This document shows, piece after piece, positions 46,338 through 57,665 of a stretch of 64,000 nucleotides of DNA. The stretch comes from Antilocapra americana. Its lineage: Eukaryota; Chordata; Mammalia; Artiodactyla; Antilocapridae. Position 1 is the stretch's first letter, and every line of letters starts with the position of its first letter. The notes under the pieces are model-generated. The model was not told where the DNA came from. It saw only the letters and a list, made by a program, of their open reading frames with translations, and searched no databases. The DNA lies in assembly GCA_007570785.1 (NCBI GenBank), contig ML660774.1, positions 1,746,027 to 1,810,026 of the forward strand. Reading direction: 5' to 3'. The translations under genes were made by a program, and so were the position numbers.

Positions 46338-46923
46338 AGTCATTCAGTTCAGTCGCTCAGTCATGTTCAACTCTTTGCGACCCCATGGGGTACAGTATAC
46401 CAGGTCCATCACCAGCTCCTGGAGTTTACTCAAACTCAAGTCCCTTGAGTCAGTGATGCCATCCAACCATCTCATCCTCTGTCCTCCCCTTCTCCTCCTG
46501 CCTTCAATCTTTCCCAGCATCAGGGTCTTTTCAAATGAGTCTGTTCTTTGCATCATGTGGCCAAAGTATTGGAGTTTCAGCTGCGGCATCAGTCCTTCCA
46601 GTGAGCACCCAGGACTGATTTCCTTTAGGATGGACTGGTTGGATCTCCTTGCAGTCCAGGCATGAATTCTTTGGTGCTCAGCCTTCTTTAAGTCCAACTC
46701 TCACATCCATACATGACTACTGGAAAAACCATAGCTTTTACTAGATGGACCTTTGTTGACAAAGTAATGTCTCTGCTTTTAAACATGCTGTCTAGTTTTG
46801 TTATAACTTTTCTTTCAAGGAGCAAGTGTCTTTTAATTTCATGGCTGCAGTCACCATCTGCAGTGATTTTGGAGCCCAAGAAAATAAAGTCTCTCACTGT
46901 TTTCACTGTTACCTCATCTATTT
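46338..46923 (-). mobile_element. BovB LINE 3' end
   Basis: Complement of the BovB 3' ~590 bp, from agtcattcagttcagtcgctc to cactgttacctcatctattt. Minus frames at 46344-46697 and 46688-46906 are C-terminal remnants (SLEGLMPQLKLQYFGHMMQR and VMYGCESWT). Confidence 0.94.
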
Positions 46924-47940
46924 TGGGACAGTCATTAACCCCTTCTCATATGAGATGGATTATAATGAAACCCATACAACTAAATTCAACTTATGTAAAT
47001 GGTTTTAAATTGTGATTTTTCCCACCCCAGTTCAACTGGCTGTTCATACTAGGTAACTTAAGAAAGGGACCTGTCCTGCTGTAGCAGGTTCTGTGCTATG
47101 TCTTCATTAACATCTTAGTTTCCTTGGTGGTGCCTGAAGGATCTGCTTTATTTTGTTTATACCCCCCAAATGTGTGGATGTGCTCTAGGGGTGTGGTGAA
47201 GTCAGTACATGCTTCTTCTTAGGTTCATGAGAAAGCAGAATTTTCAGATTGTCTTGGGAAAAAGACAATGTCGTAATAGAAAATTTCTTTTATTAAACTG
47301 GTAGAATTCTATATTAAGTTAATCTTATTCTGCTCTACACAATAAAAATATGCATATGCACCTGAAATAAGTAAAAGGGGGGTTTAACTCACTTGTTCTT
47401 CATCCTGTGGATGACTGTTTTTGTCTTCAATTAGGCAGTTACTGTTTAGTATTAAGACCACTTTTTCCTTGTTGCCTGGCCATCAGCTACCTCAAATATC
47501 ATAGAGTGGAAACTTGCTGGAGAACGCATTAGTACTGTTTAACTCATCTGTATGAAATGTTCCATGTTTTTATCAGTTCCAAGTGGTATATTGCTATTAG
47601 TATTCATCAGACATTGTATTTGATGGCTTTATATGACAATAGGATAAAATCCTGGCAAGATTTATACCCTTAGTTTAAAGAGAAGACATCTCTGATTAAA
47701 GTGCTATTTCATATCAGAAGAAATAATAGATGACTATTAAGGCATATGTGTGCTTTATAGGCCTTCTGTAAATTTTTAAAAGTAATAAAATGCTGCACAT
47801 TATTAATTTGGGCTTTAAAATGGAATTTTAAGTGCCCTTTGTTTCACATAGTGGTGTAAGTTGAAAAAGCCAAGCAAATTATTTGGATAAATGTCAGCAC
47901 TCTGTGTGTATAATAGCAATGATAGAATAATGCTATTATT
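46924..47940. other. Single-copy DNA
   Basis: No repeat or gene recognised. Confidence 0.4.
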
Positions 47941-48582
47941 TTCTCTTTTAAATTTTTATTGGAGTTGCTTTTTCAATGTTGTGTTAGCTTCTACTGTATA
48001 GAAAAATAGTCAGCCATACATCTCTCTCCTCCACTTGGTACTTTCTTCCCATTCCGCTCACCACTGAGCATTAAGTAGAGGTCCCTGTGCTACATACATG
48101 TTCTCATCTGTTATCTGCTTTATACATAGTATCATAGTGTCTATGCGGAAACCCCGATCTCTCAATCCCTCCCACCACCCCTCTTCCTCTTTGGTATCCA
48201 CACATTTCTTACCTAGGTCTGTGTCTCTGTTTCTGCTTTACAAATAAATCATCTGTACCATTTGTCTAGATTCCACATATATGCATTGATAAATGATACT
48301 TTTCTCTGACTCACTCCACTCTCTATGACACACTCTGGGTCCATCCACCGCTCTACAAATGACCCAGTTTCATTCCTCTTTATGGCCGAGTGATATTTCA
48401 TCATATTCAGGTACCACATCTTCTTGATCCATCCCTCTGTTGATGGACTTTAGGTTGCCTCCATGCCCCGTTTATTGCAAATAGTGCTACAGTGAACACT
48501 GGGGTGCATGTGTCTTTTGTAATTATGGTTTCCCCTGCACATGTGCCCAGGAGTAGGAGTGTGCTGGGTCATAAGGTAGTTG
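47941..48582 (-). mobile_element. L1, 3' part (before SINE insertion)
   Basis: Complement of an L1 3' UTR and ORF2 tail: tttttattggagttgctttt, gttagcttctactgtatag, ctggccatttatgg-like tatggccgagtgatatttc, cagtgaacactggggtgc, gggtcataaggtagttg. Continues past the SINE at 48812. Confidence 0.9.
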
Positions 48583-48803
48583 GAGGACTTCTCTGGGGGC
48601 TCAGTGGTAAAGAATAAGCCTTCAGTGCAGGAAATGTGGGTTCTATCCCTGGGTGGAAAAGATCCCCTGGAGAAGGAAATGGCACCCCCCGCCCTGCCCA
48701 GTATTCTTGCCTGGGAAATCCCATGGACAGGGGAGCCTGGCGGGCTATAGTCCATGGGGTCGCAAGAGTCAGACATGACTTAGCAACTGAACACCACCAC
48801 CAG
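48583..48803 (+). mobile_element. Bov-tA SINE inserted in L1
   Basis: Complete Bov-tA from ggacttctctgggggctcagtg to a caccaccacca tail, with a C-rich expansion in the body (gcaccccccgccctgcc). Flanked by ggtagttg at 48575-48582 and 48804-48811. Removing the SINE and one copy restores continuous L1. Confidence 0.96.
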
Positions 48804-48811
48804 GGTAGTTG

Positions 48812-50396
48812 TTTCAGTTTTGTAAGGAACCTGCACACTGTTCTTCGTAGTGGCTGCATCAATTCACATCCCCACCAACAGTGTAAGAGGGTTCCTTTTT
48901 TCCACACCCTCTCCAGCGTTCATCTTTATAGATTTTTTGATGATTTGGGGTTGTTTTTGTTTTTTTTTTTTGCTTTTTTAAAAAATTTTCTTTACTTTAT
49001 TGTGTTGGTTTTGCCATACATTGACATGAATCTGCCATGAGTATACATATGCTGATTTGTTTTTGATGGATTGTTTTTGATTTTCTGAGTGGTGTGAAAT
49101 GATGCCTCATTGTAGTTTTGTTTTGTCTTTCTCTAATAATTAGTGATGCTGAGCCTCTTTTCATGTGCATCTTGGCCATCTCTAGGACTTCTTCAGAGAA
49201 ATATGTAGTCAGATCTTCTGCCCATTTTTTGATTGGGTCTTTTTAAATTTTTTTTATATTGAGTTGTATGAGCTGTTTGTCCATTTTGGAGATTAATCCA
49301 TTATCGATCACTTCATTTGCAAATATTTTCTCCCATTCTGAGGGTTGTCTTTTCATCTAGTTTACTGTTTCCTTTGCTGTGCAGAAGCTTTTAAGTCTTA
49401 TTTGTTTATTTTCATTACTCAAGGAGGTAAGTCAAAAAAGATCCTTTTGTGATTTATGACAAAGAATGCTCTGCCTATGTTTTCCCCTAAGAGTTTTATA
49501 GTATCCAGACTTACATTGAACTTTTTAATCTATTTTGTGTTTATTTTTGTGTATGGTGTTAGGGAGTGTTCTAATTTCATTCTTTTACTTGTAATTGTAC
49601 AATTTTCCCAGCACCAATTATTCAAGAGACTATCTTTTCTCCATTGTATGTTTTTGCCTCTTTTGTCAAAGACTAGGTGATCATAGGTGTGTGGGTTTAT
49701 CTCCAGGATTTCTATCCAATCCACTGCCTGAAATTTCTATTTTTGTGCCAGTACCATACTGCCTTGACTATTATAGCTTTGTAGTACACAGTCTGCATTC
49801 AAGAAGCCTGATTGCTCCAGCTCTGTTTTTCTTTCTCAAGATTGCTGTGGCTATTCAGGATCTTCTGTGTTTTTGTAAAAATTGTAAAAAAAAAAAATTG
49901 TTCTAAATCTGTAAAAACACAATTGGTAATTTGATAGCGATTGCACTGAATCTGTAGATTGCTTTGGATAATATTCTCATTTTCACTCTGTTGATTCTTC
50001 CAATCCAAGAACATGTTATATCTCTCTATCTGTTTGTGTTATTTCTTTCGTCAGTGTTCTATAGTTTTCTGAGTACAATTCGTTTGCCTCCTTAGGTAGT
50101 TTTATTCCTAGGTATATTATTATTTTTTTGCAATGGAAAATTTGATTGTTTCCTTAATTTGTTTTTCTGATCTTTCATTTTTAGTTTATAGGAATGCAAG
50201 GGATTGTCTGTGTGATTTTTGTATCCTTCAACTTTACCAAATTCATTGACTAGCACCAGTAGTTTGCTGGCAGCATCTTTAGGGTTTTCTTTGTTTAGTA
50301 TCATGATATCTGGAAACAGTGACAGTTTTACTTCTTTTTGAGTTGAATTCTTTTTATAATACTTCATTTTCTTCTCTGATTGCCATGTCTAGGACT
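48812..50396 (-). mobile_element. L1, 5' part (ORF2 segment)
   Basis: Continues the complement of ORF2: gtttcagttttgtaaggaacc, cattctgagggttgtctttt, gtgtatggtgttagggagtg, tgtgccagtaccatactgcc, gcatctttagggttttctttg. With 47941-48582 it forms one ~2.2 kb L1, 5'-truncated near 50396. Frames are broken by many stops. Confidence 0.93.
48960..49056 (-). mobile_element. Tiny younger L1 3' end inside the older L1
   Basis: Poly-T then ttttctttactttattgtg, ttggttttgccatacattga and catgagtatacatatgctg, the same 3' end seen at 63571 and 29535, cut to about 95 bp. The host L1 is interrupted here. The flanks ttgtttttg (48951-48959 and 49057-49065) could be a target duplication but are low-complexity. Confidence 0.78.
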
Positions 50397-50411
50397 GATT
50401 ATAATGACCAG

Positions 50412-50581
50412 GGCTTCCCTGGTGGCTCAGCAGTGAAGAATTCACCGCCAGTGCAGGAGACAGAGGAGATACAGGTTGGATCCCTGGGTCAGGAAGATCC
50501 TCTGGGAACGGAAAGGGCAACCCTCTCCAGTATCCTTGCTTGGAAAAACCATGGACAGAGGAGCCTGCTGGGCTTCAGTCT
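50412..50581 (+). mobile_element. Bov-tA SINE, 3'-truncated by BovB
   Basis: Head gggcttccctggtggctcagc, linker and most of the Bov-A body to gagcctgctgggcttcagtc, then an abrupt change to BovB sequence. Confidence 0.93.
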
Positions 50582-52011
50582 TGTTGTTTTATAGTCACAG
50601 TGTCCTGTCCAACTCTTTGTGGCCCCATGGACTGTAGCTCTCTAGGCTTCCCTGTCCTCCACTGTCTGAAGAGTTAGCTCAAACTCCTGTCCATTGAGTC
50701 AGTGATGCTGTCTGTCTACCGCTGCTCTCTTTCCTTTTTGCCTTCAGTCTTTCCCAGCATCAAGGTCTTTTCAAATGCATCAGTTCTTCACATCAGGTGG
50801 CCAAAGTATTGGGGTTTCAGCTTTAGCATCAGTCCTTCCAATGACTATTGAGGACAGGTTTCCTTTAGGATTGACTGCTTTGATTTCCTTGCAGTCCAGT
50901 GGATTCTCAAGAGTCTTCTCCAGCACTACAATTTGAAAGCATTGATTTTTCAGCACTTGGACTTCTTCATGATCCAACTCTTAAATCCATACATGACTAC
51001 TGGAAAAAACCATAGCTCTGACCATACGGAATTTTGTTGGCAAAGTGATATCTTTGCTTTTTAATATGCTATCTAAGTTGGTCATAACTTTCCTTCCAAG
51101 AAGCAAGTGTCTTTTAATTTCATGGCTGCAGTCACCATCTGCAGAGGTTTTTAGAGCCCAAGAGAGAAAATTTGTCACCACTTCTACTTTTTACCCCCTT
51201 CTATTTGCCATGAAGTGATAAGACTGGATGCCGTGATCTTAGTTTTTTGAATGTTGAGTTTTAAGCCAGCTTTTTCACTCTCCTTTTTCACCCTCATGAA
51301 AAGACTCTGTAGTCCTCTTCTCTTTCTTTTATTAGAGTGGTGTTATCTACATATCTGAAGTTGTGGGTATTTCTCCAGGCAATCTTGATTCCAGCTTGTG
51401 CTTCATCCAACCTGGCATTTTGTATGATGTACTCTTCATGTAAGTTAAATAAGCAGGGTGACAGTATACAGCCTTGTCAGATGTACTTCCTTCTCAATTT
51501 TGAACCAATCAGTTGTTCCATGTAAGGTTCTAACTGTTGCTTCTTGACCCAAACACAGGTTTCTCAGGAGACAGGTCAGGCAGCCTGGTATTCCCATTTC
51601 TTTAAGAATTTTCCAGTTTGTTGTGATCCCCATAGTCAAAGGCTTTTTCATAGTCAATGAAGCAGATATTTTTCTGGAATTTCCTTGCTTTCTCTATGAT
51701 CCAGTGAATGATGCAATATGATCTGTGGTTCTTCTGCCTTTTCTAAACTCAGCTTATACATCTGGAATTTTTTAGTACACATACTGCTGAAGCCTAGCTT
51801 GAAGGATTTTGAGCATAATCTTACTAGCATGGGAAATGAGTGCAATTGTCAAGTAGCTAGCATTCTTTGGCATTGCCCTTCTTTGGGAATTGGAATGAAA
51901 ACTGACCATTTACAGTCTTGTGGCTACTGCTGAGTTTTCCAAATTTGCTGGCAAACTGAGTGCAGCACTTTAATGGCATCATATTTTAGGATTTGAAACA
52001 GCTCAGCTGGA
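50582..52011 (-). mobile_element. BovB LINE, about 1.4 kb
   Basis: Complement of BovB from ttgttttatagtcacagtgtcc through the C-terminal region and the reverse transcriptase core (ttgattccagcttgtgcttc) to gaaacagctcagctgga. Minus frames 50981-51181 and 51445-51657 are short remnants. The palm motif region (51330-51360) is degraded, with no readable YADD. Confidence 0.94.
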
Positions 52012-52122
52012 ATAGAGAATGGCAAACGACTCCAGTATTCTTGCTGAGAGAACCCAATGAACAGTGCAAAAACAACTACGGGGTTGCAAAGAGTTGAACA
52101 CGACTAAGTGAGTAAACAACCA
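52012..52122 (+). mobile_element. Old Bov-A-like fragment
   Basis: Reads gagaatggcaaacgactccag, tattcttgctgagagaaccc, ggttgcaaagagttgaacac and gactaagtgagtaaac. It lacks a tRNA head and is more diverged than the other copies. Confidence 0.78.
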
Positions 52123-52989
52123 CAACACCATAGTATTACTCTGGCAGATATTTAATTGTGTACATGTATAATATTACATTTTATACAATTCAAGTAAATC
52201 ATCCCTTCCAAATAGTTTTGGATCCTAACATTTTGGGGGTTCAAAGTGTAAGAGAAAAATAATTTGAAACTTATGCTTTGACTCTTTGATGTTGATCCAG
52301 ATAGAATTCTTTGGAGGAATAAAATAAAGCAGTGAGGCCTGTTTGGATGAATCTCCAGGAATCAGGAAAGTTATGTGACTAGATGCTTAGTCTTATGCTT
52401 GAACTGTTCAAGATATGCCCCAGCAGTAAGTCAGCTGAGTCATCTTAAGTTCGTCAGGAACACGCTGCCTTCCTGTAGGGACTTCAGTGCTAAACTACGA
52501 GGCTGAACCTTCAGGTTGGTTGGGACTCTGGCCCTTTACCTGGTGTCTGCTGAGGTTCTTCAAACAGACCTCATGCAGTGCCTCCCAAGCTGAGGACACA
52601 GCTGCAGCGAGCACCTGAGTTGGGTACCGCACCCACAATGATGACAACGCTGGTGCCCCTCTGCGTAGTTTAGCACTTGAGTGTATGCAGTTTGCCTTTG
52701 AAACGTTATCACTTTATTCATTTTTCAGTTGTCTATTTAGCTATCGTACTTTACTATTTGCTCTCATTTATAAATATTGAAAAATAGGTACTTAATTCTC
52801 AGAATGACTGGAGACCAGCTTGGCTCCCTAAGAAGCACATATTTCTGCTTCTTTCATCTGAGGTAAATTCTTCAAAAACAAAATCAGCCTCGTGAAATAC
52901 GAGGCATCTGTTAAGCAGTATGGTGCTCTGTAACTGAAAAAAATCTCCCCTGAAAAGTCAGCAAGGGGAAGAAGATGGGGGAAGTGGAA
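52123..52989. other. Single-copy DNA
   Basis: No repeat or gene recognised. 52560-52670 is G+C-richer (gaggacacagctgcagcgag) but not identifiable. Confidence 0.4.
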
Positions 52990-53155
52990 ATTCTAAGCAT
53001 TTAATATGCATGATCACACCTAGTTTTATAGCAATATTATGTGTATATATTATGATTATTCTCATTTAACAGACAGTAAAAATGAGGCTTAGGAATTGCT
53101 CAGAGTTAGAGTGTTAGCAAACCATAATGCCAGTATCAAAATCCAACTCTTCTTC
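52990..53155 (-). mobile_element. MIR SINE, old
   Basis: Complement of MIR: taatatgcatgatcacacct, ttattctcatttaacagacag, aaatgaggcttagg, attgctcagagttag and caaaatccaactctt in order. Confidence 0.7.
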
Positions 53156-54399
53156 GATGTAAATTATCCAGCTTTTAGCCATGGGAAAATTTACTTATCT
53201 GCTTACCCATGAACAGTCCAGTCTCAAAATGAAAACACACAACATCTACTCTTGTTATGGGAAGGAAGTCCCATCCTGGGAGGGAAACTGCTGTAAATGA
53301 TGACATCAAACTTTTGTAACTAAAGTAGTTCTCAATCTGCCAGTTCCTTCTTGGAAGGTAAGCAACAGAGTGTCCAAAATCAGGATTCTAGATTCACTTT
53401 TTTTGCCAGAATGCTGCAATGACTTGTTTTCAACTGAGTGCTCTGGTGGATTAGTAAAAATAAGTGGGCTTTACAATCATTGCAAAACGGGTTTTAACCT
53501 GCAGAGGCCTCTGGGAAATTAATTTATTTGATGGACTTAGACATTTATAAGATAAATAATATTTAGCTTTCACATTTATGAAGAAAAACAGAATAGGTAT
53601 TCAATAATTGATAGTTATTATTGACAGATTATTTTAGTTATTATTATTTACTTAAGTCAGACATTGGGAGGAAGATTTCTTTACTCCAATTTTTATAGAA
53701 TTTAAGTGGAAACTGACCAGAGCCTGAATGATTTTTAAGAGATGTTTTAGACATATATGTACATATCTAAGAATACATTTAGTAACATGTATGTGTGTGT
53801 GTGTACATATATATATATATATTTGGCATTCTTTATAATTGAACAGAATCCCACAGACTACTAGACTAGATATTCAGGTTCTCCCTATTACATTTTGCTC
53901 TAGCTGTACTCAAAAATTCTTTTAAATCATTAAATGTTAAATCAGAAATTTCATCTACCATTCACCTTAAACATGAACAGAAAACTCTGATGTGGCCACT
54001 CCATGGAAACAGGCAGGCATATGGAAATGAGGGCCTCAGTATTTTCCTGTTTGGTTTAATGCTGATTTTAATGAGTTGCACAGGGTCTGAAGCTTACATA
54101 ATTTTATGAGCTGTTTTTAAGTAAAAAGGCACAAACTTTCAAATAAAAAATTAGAGTTTTGGGTAGAGCCTTGGCCTTAGAGCTGATGCATCATCAGCTG
54201 TGTTTGGAATCTTCCTTGAGATCCAGACTCTACATGTTGAAAATTCTTCCCCATTTGGTTGCCTTTACATTACTGATAACTAGTATTTACAGTGGCTTTG
54301 CTTCCCATACCTTATCTCGCTTACCACCCTGAAGTCCAACCCCACTTTGCCCAGCACGTTTCCTGACCTTGGTCTTTTTTCCGGTATTACTCGTCTTTA
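53156..54399. other. Single-copy DNA with a TG/TA dinucleotide patch
   Basis: No gene recognised. Confidence 0.4.
53791..53823. repeat. (TG)n(TA)n microsatellite
   Basis: (TG) run at about 53791-53804 followed by acatatatatatatat to 53822. Confidence 0.92.
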
Positions 54400-54605
54400 C
54401 TGGGCTATAGCTTCTTCATGGTGTGGTATGGTTTCTGCTCTACAGCAAAGTGAACCAGCCACATATTCACAGACATCCCCCCTTTTTAGGATTTCCTTCC
54501 CATTTAGAGGGAAGGACTGAATAGAGCTCCCTGTGCTATACAGTAGGTTCTTAGTTATCTGTTTTATACATAGTATCAATAATGTATGTATCTCCTCCCT
54601 CACCT
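54400..54605 (-). mobile_element. L1 3' end, about 200 bp
   Basis: Complement of an L1 3' UTR: ggtttctgctctacagcaaag, tttaggatttccttcccat, ccctgtgctatacagtaggtt, ttttatacatagtatcaat. Severely 5'-truncated. Confidence 0.88.
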
Positions 54606-54967
54606 AGTCGCCGATTGAAGATTCCTAATCTTTCTCACCAAAGCGGTCATCACACTAGCGCTGCTTCAGTTGTCTGGACTTGCAGCATCCATTATTTTGC
54701 AGGATCTCTAACTATACAGTAATCAATGTGTATTAGATTTTCAGATCTCTCTCCACACACACACATACACATTTGACCATTTTCCTTAAAAATGTATAGA
54801 TGTTTTCTACAAAAGTGAGGAAAAATATACATATGAATACATCTGAATCGAGGGAGTGTGTACAACCTGACACAGCAGTTCTGTATTGCTGGTATTGCAG
54901 TTACGAGCAGACAGAGACACGGTTTGAGACTGGAAATATCAGACGTCCTTAGTGCCCCTTATGCCAA
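54606..54967. other. Single-copy DNA
   Basis: No gene recognised; short CA-rich patch near 54753-54770. Confidence 0.4.
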
Positions 54968-55078
54968 GGCCTCCCAGGTGGTGCTCGTGGTAGAGAATCC
55001 TCCTGCCAGTGCAGGAGACAGAGGTTGATTCCCTGAGCTGGGAAGATTCCTGGAGGAGGAAATGGCAACCCACTCCAT
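54968..55078 (+). mobile_element. Bov-tA SINE, 3'-truncated
   Basis: Head aaggcctcccaggtggtgctc, cagtgcaggagacagagg and linker to ggcaacccactcca, then an abrupt end. Only the tRNA half and the start of the Bov-A body remain. Confidence 0.88.
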
Positions 55079-55296
55079 GATATAACTATATCATGTTTCT
55101 GTCTTGAGGATGGGTGAGTGGTATAGGGAACTTGGCGAAAAATGTGCAGTTTTATAGGTAAAAGAAAACTTTTGTGGGAGCCTTGTTGGAGTTTGTGTAT
55201 GTTTGAGATACTTGTCTACAGTATGTGATTGCAGTTGGACACACTTTCGAATGACTTTAAATTGACTCAGAAAATCCTGGCCCTCTTCTTTGTAGC

Positions 55297-55504
55297 TTTC
55301 ATCATAGCTCAGATGGTAAAGAATCTGCCTGCAATGCAGGAGACCCAAGTTCAAACCCTGGGTTAGGAGGATCCCCTGGAGAAGGGAATGGCAACCCACT
55401 CTAGCATTCTTGCCTGGAGAATCCTGTGGACAGAGGAATCTAGTGGGTTACGGTTGATGGGGTTGCAAAGAGTCAGATATGGCTGAGCAACCTAATGCTT
55501 TCAC
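55297..55504 (+). mobile_element. Bov-tA SINE with target duplication
   Basis: Begins within the head (tcatcatagctcagatgg) and is otherwise complete to gcaacctaatgctttcac. Flanks tcttctttgtagc (55284-55296) and ttttctctgtagc (55505-55517) match at 11 of 13 positions. Confidence 0.92.
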
Positions 55505-55517
55505 TTTTCTCTGTAGC

Positions 55518-56143
55518 ACTGTGTAGAATATAGATTAGTTCTCAATCTCTGTTGTAAAATGTTTGTACTGCTATTTTAGGGACCCAGAAGCCTCCTGCTC
55601 TTGGCTCATAACAAGGAGTTTGAACTTGAAGTTGTTTTTCTTCCTGCTGAGGATGAAACTGATGTTCAAAACAGGCAAGCCCAGAGCAAGCCCTCTCCTA
55701 TCCATCATATCTCAAATTAGAGTGAACTCTATCTTTTTCTCAAGTTGGTTGTCAGAATGCTTACCTGAGTAGCTCAAACTTCTGCAGAAATGCCTTCGTT
55801 GCACTATTTTTAGTGTTAAGCTCTGGCTGTATTTAAGACAGATTCAGTAAGTGGACATGGGAAGAATGCTCACAGCTTTGTGATAAGCTACTGTTGAAGG
55901 CATTGCCCATTCTCCTGTTCTCTGTCATTTGTAACAAAGTGCCCAGGGAACACATTATTCCTTGACTTCAGCACTGGAAAACTTGCTCTAACAAAGCAGG
56001 TTTGATATTTTTGATCAGCGAATGGAAAGTATGTAACTCAGTTGAAATAGTATGTAACTCAGTTTGTTTTTGCCTAAATTCTCAGAGTTAGAATTTGTGA
56101 ACAAAGGTAATAACCACATTTAGTTGAAGTTAAACTTTGCATA
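55518..56143. other. Single-copy DNA
   Basis: No repeat or gene recognised. Confidence 0.4.
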
Positions 56144-56253
56144 GCAACCCACTCCAGTATTCTTGCCTGGAGAATCCCATGGACAGAGGAGCCTGGCGGG
56201 CTGCAGTCCATGGGGTTGCAAGGAGTCAGACACAACTGAAGAGACTGAGCCCC
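56144..56253 (+). mobile_element. Bov-A fragment
   Basis: Starts gcaacccactccagtattct, close to consensus, and runs to cagacacaactgaagagactg. No tRNA head; 5'-truncated. Confidence 0.92.
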
Positions 56254-57000
56254 AAACACAGCACAAACCCCCAAACTTATACACAGCTATTTTATACAGT
56301 TATTACTCCAGCTTTCAAAAGTATGCTAAGATACATTGTTTCCCTCATAATAAAAGGCTTGAAAATTTTTAGAAGTGTATAGGTTCTAAATAATAAATGA
56401 GTAAATCATCAAAAATTCATTAATTGTGTATTTGCTTACAAGTGATCATACTTATATTTTTATTTCACTATTTTCTACCTGAACTCTCAACAAGGAAACA
56501 ACTTCATTTGTAAACATAGTGAAATCATTCCCTCAGAATTTTGATATTTGTAAAACTTTTAATTGTTTAATTATAACAAATATCTTTCCATTAGGATATG
56601 GCTTTGCTTTCATCAGTTTTTCTATAATACAAGGAGATAATATACCTACACACAAGGCTATTATGCATATATATATATATTTTTTTTTCTTCCATTGAAT
56701 TTTTTTTTTAGACTACACCCATGTTTGTGCTTTCACCTCTGAACCTCAGTTCTTTCATTGGCCTGTGAAATTTGGAGAAATTAGATGTTTGTAGTTCAGA
56801 TTTGTGGTAACAGCTTAATATGCTTACCTTTCCTGGAGGCATTGGAAGGCTTACTTTGGGGCACAGGTTATAGCAAAATGCAACACAAGAATATGTAGGA
56901 GTTGGAGTTTGTTCTGTGAAGTACGGCAACAACATCAAAGGAAGCAATTACATACAAGAATGTCTGTTTATGAAGAGAATGAAGACGTCTATAAGAACTG
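56254..57000. other. Single-copy DNA, AT-rich
   Basis: No gene recognised. atatatatatat and T-rich runs at 56667-56710. Confidence 0.4.
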
Positions 57001-57222
57001 TTGTTACTTAGTTGCTAAATCATGTCTGACTCTTTTGCTGCCGATGGCCCCATGGACTGTAGCCTGCCAGGCTCCTCCGTCTGTGGGATTTCACAGGCAA
57101 GACTATTGTGTAGTGGGTTGCCATTTCCTTCTCCAGAGGATCTTCTCGACCCAGATACTGAACGCATATCTCCTGCATTGGCAGGTGGATTCTTTACCAG
57201 GGAGCCAACTGGGAAGCCCCTA
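57001..57222 (-). mobile_element. Bov-tA SINE
   Basis: Complement of Bov-tA: ttgttacttagttgctaaatc, gccccatggactgtagcc, and attctttaccagggagccaac then tgggaagcccc at the head end. A small insertion (ttttgctgccgatggc) disrupts the usual gcgaccccatgg. Confidence 0.93.
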
Positions 57223-57262
57223 TAAGGTATAGCAAGACAGAAAAGATATCCTAGAATGGTTT

Positions 57263-57665
57263 ATTAGTCTGCTAGGGATGCCATACAAAATATCACAGCG
57301 AGAGTGCCTTAAACACACAGATGCATTTCCTCACTGTTCTGGAGTTGGAAGTGCAAGAGCAAGATACTGTCAGGGCTGGCTTCTGGTGAGGCTTGTCTCT
57401 GGCCTTGTAGCTGGCAGAGTCCTTGCTGTATCCTGACATGGCTTCTCTCTGTGCGCGCACGAAGAATGAGACAGGGAACAAGAGAGAGATCAGAAAAGAT
57501 CCATTTCTGGTGTCTCCTCCTCTTGTAATAACACTGCACCTATTGGATTACGACTCTCTTGATCTCCTTTATCCTTTATTATCTCCCTAAAAACCCTGGA
57601 CTCCAAATACAGTCACAGAGAGGGTAAAAGTCTCAACATATGAATTTTGGAGGGACACAATCCAG
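57263..57665 (-). mobile_element. MaLR-type LTR (MST/MLT1-like), nearly complete
   Basis: Complement of a MaLR LTR: ttagtctgctagggatgcca, acaaaatatcacagcgag, ctcactgttctggagttgg, gtcagggctggcttctggtg, tatcctgacatggcttc, ctccaaatacagtcacag, tctcaacatatgaattttgg and acacaatccagtccatc in order. About 400 bp, so most of the LTR is present; no internal region. Confidence 0.82.
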
